64,000 nt of DNA from Humulus lupulus (taxonomy: Eukaryota > Streptophyta > Magnoliopsida > Rosales > Cannabaceae). Shown piece by piece: positions 57,470 to 64,000 of this stretch. Location: positions 112,410,903-112,474,902 of the forward strand of contig NC_084802.1 of NCBI RefSeq assembly GCF_963169125.1, in the 5' to 3' direction. Position 1 is the stretch's first letter; each line of letters begins with the position of its first letter. A program made the translations under genes and the position numbers. The notes under the pieces were generated by a model that worked only from the letters and a program-made list of their open reading frames with translations, was not told the origin of the DNA and searched no databases.

Positions 57470-58460
57470 ATTAGATGAAATGATAGAAGATTATTCTACT
57501 GTAAAGATTTATACAAGCCTATTAAGGTTAATGAAAAAATGTCTAATATAGATGATGAGGAATGACAACTTCAATATAGAAAAGTCATTGCTTACATTAG
57601 ATGATGGATGGATATAAATCTACATGAGCATATTTCTAATGAAACCAAAGCTAATGTTGTTTGAATTTTTTTAGAAAATCTTCTTGCAAAAAGAACAATT
57701 GGAAATAGAATTTCCCTACTTAAAAGACTTTTCAATGTGAAGTATAAAGATTGTAGTAGTATGGTTAAGCATACTAGTCAATTTCAGAGTCTTATGAACA
57801 AGTTAGTTGCCATGAAAATGAAGTCAGGTGACGAAAATGTAGTATAAAGATTGGGAAGCTTTGGTGATAACAATTTCGAATTCCATGCTAGAAGGGACGT
57901 TAACTATGGACATGGTTAAAGATAGCTTGCTTAATGAAGCCAGAAGGAAAGCATAAGGTGCATCTTTTTTGGGATGGGGAAGAAGTCAAAGCAGACATCT
58001 TCATAGTTCTAGAGGAAGATCCAAGTGTTTTCATTGCAACAAGCCAGACCACATATAAAAGAAGTGCAAAATATGAAAAATGATAAATGAGAAAGAGATA
58101 ATACGATTGCCGCTGAAGTTGATGTTGTCATTTTTTTGTGATGATGGATGTGTTAGCCTACAACCAAAGATTTTAATTGGGTGATTGATTATGATGATTC
58201 ATGTTAGGATAAGTTAAAATACAATGCCTGCGTGATATTACAAAAATGAGGTGTAATACCCTAGTTGTTTCAAAGTGATACTTTGGGTTATGTAAGAGTG
58301 CCCAAAAAAATTGGGAGCATTTGGAGGTGTTTAAGGTCACTTTTGAGAAGTTTGAGCAGCTCATCTAGTGAAAGTAAATGAAAGGTCACAAAAGGTTCTC
58401 TAGTAGTGGCGAGAGGAAAGAAAATGAATAATCTCCATGCCATGGAAGCTAAGTTATAGA
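57470..58460 (+). pseudogene. gag: Copia gag and protease trace
   Basis: Highly decayed gag of UBN2/copia type. Recognisable pieces are QLQYRKVIAYIRWWMDI-like sequence, then FLQKEQLEIEFPYLKDFSM-like sequence with NKLVAMKMKSGDE (~57795). Further pieces are ALVITISNSMLEGTLTMDMV (~57860) and KDSLLNEARRKA. A nucleocapsid CFHCNKPDHI, stop, KKC follows at ~58030. WVIDYDD (~58178) is where copia protease normally has WVIDSGAS, so the catalytic Gly is lost. VTKGSLVVARGKKMNNLHAM (~58380) is the end of the inter-domain region. Confidence 0.75.
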
Positions 58461-58497
58461 AAGGAAAGAGATTAATGCATGATAGTACAATTTTGGA

Positions 58498-60329
58498 TCA
58501 TATATTTTAAGTTTCCTTAAGCTTAAATGTTGTTAGTTTTGAGTGTTTTTAATGATTTTAATTTTGTTTTTGGTATTTTGTGAATTTTAGACTACAATGA
58601 ATTTTTAATAGCTAATATATCCATTTATTATTATTAAAAATAGATTGAGTTTTGTTGTACTCTAAAATTAGCACGAGTTCAATTACTCAGCTCGGTACAA
58701 CTGGAAAATGAATATGTGGAAAAATAGCCAAGTAGGATATTTGGTTAACAATGATGTACGCAGCTTGTGACTCAATTCAGTTCGTACACAGCGTACATGT
58801 TGCTATCAAACTGCCACTTAGGATAACATTCTAGTTTGAGACTTATAGTGACCAGACCCACATTTGGGCGCTCTGATATTAATACGAACTAAGGTTTAGA
58901 TAGTCTTTAAACATCAGATTAGACGAGATATCCAACTCGTGGAAACCTGGTCATAACACATACTGAAGGATCCCAAGAGATTCGTAGGCTCCTTATATGC
59001 TCATTAATGCCCAGACTGTATTGCATATCTATCATTTATTATCCGAGATAGCATGAGTATGTTCTATTCTATTATCAAATCATATCCCAATGTAAAAGGG
59101 AATATTTTGTATTAAATGTATACCTTATTTATTCACGCGGTTACCCAAGCCTGTCCAGGAAATTTCCCTATAAATATCAGGAATAATGGACAGGGAAAGG
59201 GACGTCCTTTTTTTATTACTAAAACTCTGTAGAAATTGTGAGAGAAAAGAAATAATATTGTCTCGTGGACTAGGTGGATTTTAACCATTGAACCATGTAA
59301 AAGTTGTGTGTTTACGAAGGGGTTCTTATTTTTCATTACAGTTTACAATTTAGCACTAATATCCCTAATAGATTTCTTAATCTACTGTTGGCAAAAAACT
59401 GCGTCAATAGTTTGGTGCTTTCATTGAGAGGAAATTAGTGCTTCACAAGTTTCATTCGACATTCATCATAGTGCTCACTCGATCGATGCATGAAAATGAG
59501 ATGGAATAGTCTGGTGGGCAAGAGGCCCATCATACCGATGTTCCCACTGAAAGTGGCCCAGATGTTTAACAACGTTCTGGGAAACAACCGATGGATCAGG
59601 ACGATGTTGGGAGTTCAGCATCACTCCCAAAAAAATCCTAATCCAGGATATTTGATTGTGTTTGAGATGGAAAATGCCCAATTAAGGAGCCATATCGCTA
59701 GGGAAAAGAGGCAGATCAAGGAGGTCTTGGCTCGGTTACCCCTTCTTGTGACCGACGTTAATGTCGAAAAGAAGAAAACTAGGTCTCATAAGTCCCACAG
59801 GAATAACCGGTCTAAACCTAGTCATTTTTTCAGGACCACCACTCCGAGCTCTATACCTTCAAAGAGAAATCCCCAAAGTCCTCAGTCCAATGGTCATCAC
59901 AGGGGTCATCATCAGCATGTCAGTCGGTTGGTCAGGACTGCGACCCCCAACTCTGTACCTTCATCACATGTTCCCAGGAAAGCCCATAACAACCCACCGA
60001 GGGTGGGGGGTTGAGACAAGTTTGCGGAGGCAAAACATTCCAGCAAATCCTCCTGTGCCACGATCAGAACCCCAGGCCTATAGAATTGGAGACATTGGGG
60101 TAAAGCCGAGGTCGGCTAATTTAGTTCGTCACGATGGGACACTGATAGCCTCGCCAATAAGGCATTCGCCATCAATGGTTAGACATCCTACACCACCTCG
60201 CCCACAACGAGAAGCTCCAACTCATGGGAATAGTAGGAGAAATCCTCCCTCATCTGTAGATACTTATGCCCCACGGACACGTGCTGAGAATCTAGGTCCT
60301 CGATCTCAGCTATGGACCATAAGTTTTGC
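58498..60329 (+). mobile_element. Gypsy LTR-gag fragment L inside copia K
   Basis: Interrupts the copia frame between TILD (58496) and LWYLRLGHIG (60330). It contains an LTR end (TATA box CCCTATAAATATC near 59168, last bases CGTCA at 59402-59406). The primer site TTTGGTGCTTTCATTGAGAG (59411-59430) and a gag start follow. The remainder of the element is missing. LTR start and target duplication could not be set. Confidence 0.68.
59486..60325 (+). pseudogene. gag: Gag N-terminal fragment of L
   Basis: Frame from ATG 59486 (MHENEME, stop, SGGQEAHHTDVPTESGPDV) and, in a second frame, MENAQLRSHIAREKRQIKEV (~59669), a short amphipathic stretch found near the start of Tat gag proteins. The downstream part is basic and Pro/Ser/His rich. 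No capsid core is present before the truncation at about 60325. Confidence 0.6.
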
Positions 60330-60570
60330 AAATGACGTATTTATGGTACTTGAGACTAGGTCACATTGGCTATGATAGGATTCAAAGACTTACAAAGGAT
60401 GGGCCTTCGAGGGAACTCACCTTAGGTGAATTATCTGTCTGTGAATCTTGTCTAGAAGGCAAACTGACCAAGCGTCAATTCTCTGCAAAGGGTGATAGGA
60501 CCAAAGAACCACTTGGACTTGTTCATTCAGATGTTTGTGGACCTTTGAATGTACAATCCAGGGGTGGTTT
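60330..60570 (+). pseudogene. Copia pre-integrase and integrase start
   Basis: LWYLRLGHIGYDRIQRLTKD, then VCESCLEGKLTKRQFSAKG with the H..H..C..C finger. EPLGLVHSDVCGPLNVQSRG follows, containing the first integrase Asp (HSDVCGP). Open until the TGTAATGACC insertion at 60571. Confidence 0.85.
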
Positions 60571-61057
60571 TGTAATGACCCAAATTAGCTAATAAGGCTT
60601 AGGGCCTTGATTTGCGTGCCTGGAGGGCAATAAATGATTTATTGTTATAATACGTGAATTTGTGTGAATATGTGATTAGAGATGCATGTTTAGGTGACTT
60701 AAATATGCATGTGGCCCCGTCTAGTTATTAGGGGCATGTTTGTAATTTTAGCCATTGAGGGCATAAATGTGATAATTGTGATATATTTGTGATATATCTT
60801 TGTTGCACGATCCGAGACAGTCTTAGGGAGCGGTTAGCTAGAATGTCACAACGGGGTCGAAAATCCAACTCGGGGCGAGTCGAGGGGTAATTCGGGGATT
60901 AGACATTTTTATGGGGTTATCGGGTTACGGAAATAAATATTTGGAGATATATTTGAGGTTAGAATATTTAGGAGGGAATATTGGGGAAATTTACCATTTT
61001 GCCCTCGAGGACGATTTTGGTACCCCGAGCCTTGAGGTAACCTTAGAGGCTAAGTAT
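60571..61057 (+). repeat. Start of a Tekay-like LTR
   Basis: Begins TGTAATGACCCAAATTAGC and interrupts copia integrase. It resembles the minus-strand start of the solo LTR at 1347-3714. The remaining part and the expected target copy of GGTTT (60566-60570) must lie beyond element G, outside the window. Confidence 0.75.
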
Positions 61058-61832
61058 TGACACAGTTCTTCGGCAACAGATAATTATACGAATAAACGGG
61101 ATGGATTAGTGCTAGATAATGAACCGTAATATGTAAATATTTATATTCCAAACTGGTGAAAATAGTATAGGGGGAAGGTTATAACTCCTTTCCTTTTAGG
61201 TGGTTCGAAGGTTAAAATCCCTCTAGTCCACCAGCCAATATTATTGATATATCTCTAGTATTCCTTACAGGCTGTTTCTTTACAATCTAGACGCCAACCC
61301 TTTGCAATGCCCAGGGTCTCCATATTTATAGGGAGAGGATACCTGGGTGTTGGTAAAGGGGGTCATCCCGTGACCTTCTTACCCATCATGTCACCTCTGT
61401 GACACTTAAGATTAATTCCTAAAACCTGACAATGAAGTGTTTTCTAATCAATAGGTAAGGGGGATAATGGGCCACAAGGCCCAAACCAGTCGTGGGGTGC
61501 CTGAACACGCACGTTTATGCTGTGTGTCTGATAATTCAGGAATGGAATAGACACGTGATGTCTGATATGCGCACGTTTACATTGTGTGGTTGACTTCATA
61601 AATGGTCGGGGGTGTCAGTTCTATGCCGCACCTCGAGCTTTAATGTAGTTCCAGCTCATGGTGTCCACACTGCTGGCCCGATGCCTTTAGTATTCTTACT
61701 AACCCTTTGACTAGCTCAGGCTAAAGAGGTGGAGACTCGTAACAGCAGCTCCGGGTAGGAAGCTTCCACGTGGCGGATAGAATTATGCCCTTTTCTAGCT
61801 CGCTAATAACCCGTGGATGTTTAGGGTGTACA
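61058..61832 (-). repeat. 3' LTR of element G
   Basis: Plus coordinates TGACACAG to GTGTACA. The minus strand has TATA box CCCTATAAATATGG near 61323-61336. The minus-strand purine tract GGGGCTTGGGGGGAAAA (61833-61849) lies directly before the LTR start TGTACACCC. Confidence 0.8.
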
Positions 61833-62087
61833 TTTTCCCCCCAAGCCCCTGCTCATGGCACGTGATTTCACCTGTGGCCACAGTGGGGGATTTTAGGCTT
61901 CCTTTTCGACTCTTCATGTCCCGCCTATTGCGCTAGTATCGGATACGTGGAGGATCGTGGTTGGTGACGGTCCGTCTTCTGAGAATCGCATTAAATGGCC
62001 TAGCCTATTTTCAACCGTCGTTCCGTCTTTCGAGTTGTGACCCTCGTATCTCACATTAAGACGATCGAATGGTCCTCGTTCCTTTGC

Positions 62088-62104
62088 CTTTTACGTATAT
62101 ATAA
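62088..62104 (+). promoter_or_regulatory. Candidate TATA box for the antisense ORF of G
   Basis: TTACGTATATATAAGGTTGG on the plus strand, outside the LTR, followed by a CT-rich leader typical of a plant transcription start region. Confidence 0.45.
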
Positions 62105-62315
62105 GGTTGGCTACCTTTCACATGAGCCACCCTTTATTTGAAAAAATTTCCTCATCTTCTCTCTTCTTAGCCTCAGAAGCCTCTTTCCTTAAGGTTATCG
62201 TTCGAGAAGTCTCTGAGTTCTAGACACAAGGGTTTCTCCGTGACTCCAGGTCTAAAGACTCCACTAGGATTTTGATTCCTACGCCCTTTTCGATTTTCAC
62301 ACAGCAAAATCCTCT

Positions 62316-62852
62316 GTAAGTCCTCTGCCTGCTGTATGTTTAAATGTTTCCGTTTTTCTTTGTTTATGTAAACTTCTTTCTTAGTCGCACACTGTGGGTT
62401 GTTGTTTTTTTTCTTTTAGGCTGGTATTTTGTGCGTAGGTTTTTATCATAGGGGTATCTACCATAGGAGAAAATGCTTAGGAATATGACGCATAGGACAA
62501 GATAATTCTGGGGTGACTTTTATGGATAATCTCTTGAAATGCCTGTTTGGAGAGGGGAAGACGACAAGTTTCTGGGGTGCAAAACCGGGTAGCTTAGGGG
62601 CCATGCTTCCCAGGCGGTTTTTCTTTTGAAACTTTCCCGCCAAGGCAAGCATTATCCTAACCCTCCTGACACACGGATCCCGAGCAATCGGGGACCCGTT
62701 GGGAGCATAGGCGCGTGTTCATAGAACCACGTAACCTCACTCACCGCGGGCTGAGATTACCTCAGCCCGTGTAAGGAAAATCATTCCTTGCGCTAGATTA
62801 CCTTTCTATTTTTAGGCCGCCTTTCTAAATTTTCTTCATCTTTGTTCATTAG
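62316..62852 (+). other. Predicted leader intron of antisense ORF (G)
   Basis: Donor GTAAGT after AATCCTCT, acceptor TTTGTTCATTAG, 537 bp; the ATG follows 8 bases later at 62861. The counterpart in C is 35082-35510. Confidence 0.5.
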
Positions 62853-62860
62853 GCGACGAG

Positions 62861-64000
62861 ATGGGACCCAAGAAGAACATTCCCAAGAAGAGTGTCGCCA
62901 GCTCGTCATCCCAGCAGGCCAGCAAGGGGAAGAAGGTGGTAGCAGATTCCCCTATCCCCAACTTCGGTCCCACCGTGGAGAAAGAGGTCGAGGTGGGACC
63001 TGATGCCTTCTTTGAGGCCGAGAGGATTGCCTCGAAGGTTACAACTCAGGGGAAGGTCAACAAGATCCTACTTTCCCACAATATCGAAATAGGGACAGGT
63101 GCTCTTGTTGCTCGTCCTCCCCTTGAGGGCGAGCGGAGCTGCGCACCGCTCGACGAGGAGTTCGCGGCCTGGAGCGACGAACACCTCATGGCCGGGGCCT
63201 TTCTTCCCCTGGACCAGTACTTCATGGATTTCCTGAACTTCATGAAGCTGGCCCCCATTCAACTCCCGCCTAAGTCCTACCGCCTGTTAGCGGGGTTGAG
63301 GTACCTGTTCCTGAAGCAGGAATGGGGGTCCCTACACCGGCGGACATTCCCTATTTCTTCTGCCTCAAAGCCAGCTCGGATCAACGGGGGCGAGGCGACG
63401 GGTTCTATTACTTGGCCCATTTTCCCAACTCCGCCGCAGTCATCGAGTTGCCCAGCCACCCCAATGACTTCAAGGACTAGTTCTTCATGTCGACGGGGTT
63501 CCGCAACTGCGAACACCATTACTTCAACCGTCCTCGTAAGTTCTCTCTATCCTCAGCTCGCAAAATCGTTGTTGACTTGCTTCTTTCCATGCGTATTGAC
63601 TTGAATACTATAGTGCAGCTATTTTTGCGAGGATGGCTAAATCGGTGACGCTCGGGGGTCAATATGAGACCTTGGCGGGGCTCCCTCCAGGCAAAAAAGA
63701 CTACCACCAGCTCGTGTCTGATGAGACGATGCTGGCGTGTAAGTTAATTTCTCTGGACCAGACCCTGGCCTTGAGGAGGCCGCGGATCGCCCCAGCTGCT
63801 CGCGAGATGGCGCCCATCCCCAAGGAGGGGGTTGCGGATGATGACGAGCAGGACGAGGAAGACGAGGTGCCACTCGTGCGTCGGAAGCGGGCTCTTGAGA
63901 TCACCCAGGGGGTCAATGCGGAGCGGACCCAATCCGAGGCAGCAGCCGGCCCCTCTGGCCAAGGTAACCCATACTTGTTTAAGGATTTCGACAGGGCTGC
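62861..64000 (+). pseudogene. Antisense ORF of element G (runs off window)
   Basis: Start at 62861 gives a basic, Ser-rich N-terminus (MGPKKNIPKKSVASSSSQQA). The conserved domain is at 63150-63330: EEFAAWSDEHLMAGAFLPLD, QYFMDFLNFMKLAPIQLPPK, YRLLAGLRYLFLKQEWG. A one-base loss in the G run at about 63326 shifts the frame to PADIPYFFCLKASSDQRGRG. That frame meets TAG at 63478 and reaches a donor at 63536. Intron 63536-63618, then ARMAKSVTLGGQYETLAGLP and an acidic-basic stretch DDDEQDEEDEVPLVRRKRAL to the window end. Compared with B and C it is GC-rich and only lightly damaged. The coiled-coil exons should follow beyond base 64000. Confidence 0.7.
63536..63618 (+). other. Predicted intron in antisense ORF (G)
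   Basis: Donor GTAAGT after CGTCCTC, acceptor CTATAGTGCAG, 83 bp. Splicing brings NRP next to the ARMAKSV reading. It is AT-richer than the exons. Confidence 0.6.

Larger units (their letters stand above)
57276..60570 (+). mobile_element. Ty1/copia remnant K
   Basis: Begins with an LTR tail ending TTTTTCCAACA (57407), then the primer site TGGTATCAAGAGCC (57410-57423), gag, a trace of the protease region and, after the interruption by L, the GAG-pre-integrase and integrase start. The 5' LTR is truncated by H, and the 3' part is cut at 60571 by a gypsy LTR. Confidence 0.8.
61058..64000 (-). mobile_element. Tat element G (3' part only in window)
   Basis: Minus-oriented element nested in the LTR at 60571. 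3' LTR 61058-61832, purine tract, then an antisense ORF with leader intron. Its gag-pol would lie right of the window. The candidate left target copy is AGTAT (61053-61057). Confidence 0.75.

Overview
The window is nuclear DNA of a flowering plant, almost certainly a eudicot, from a heterochromatin-like repeat-dense region. The evidence is the mix of Tat-lineage Ty3/gypsy elements with a second (archaeal-type) RNase H, Tekay-type chromoviruses, Ty1/copia fragments and CACTA (En/Spm) transposons. The species cannot be fixed from the sequence. I found no intact cellular gene, rRNA, tRNA or CRISPR array. Nearly all coding sequence belongs to broken transposons, many inserted into one another.

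Layout. 1-6137: Tat remnant A (+ strand) with the end of RT, RNase H, aRNase H and integrase, split by a 2.4-kb solo LTR (1347-3714, TSD CTAAT). 6138-7067, 11354-11950 and 22547-22586: one AT-rich repeat region built around 40-bp units, split by a 4.3-kb LTR-like insertion (7068-11348, TSD ATTTT) and by the decayed Tekay chromovirus D (11951-22541). 22587-45630: a CACTA-like non-coding element E that received Tat element B (24787-43691, minus), whose 5' LTR received Tat element C (34071-42579, minus). 46253-48811: a CACTA element F with TSD CTA, carrying a piece of another LTR retrotransposon with a minisatellite LTR. 49976-52640: a TNP2-type CACTA transposase pseudogene. 53109-57275: a partial LTR, then Tat pol fragment H. 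57276-60570: a copia remnant K interrupted by a gypsy LTR-gag fragment L and cut at 60571 by a Tekay-like LTR, itself entered at 61058 by Tat element G, which runs off the window.

Main biological point. Four Tat elements (A, B, C, G) carry an extra gene on the strand opposite to gag-pol, lying between pol and the 3' LTR. It shows clean GT-AG introns, one at the same protein position in A and C, and candidate TATA boxes on its own strand. It encodes a plant putative-gypsy-type-transposon domain followed by a coiled coil and a conserved C-terminal block. Elements B and C have lost RT, RNase H and integrase but keep gag, protease and this antisense gene; in C the deletion joins the protease reading frame in phase to the last ~30 residues of integrase. 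Extra ORFs in Tat elements are known in general. The spliced structure, own promoter and retention after pol loss are what deserve a second look.
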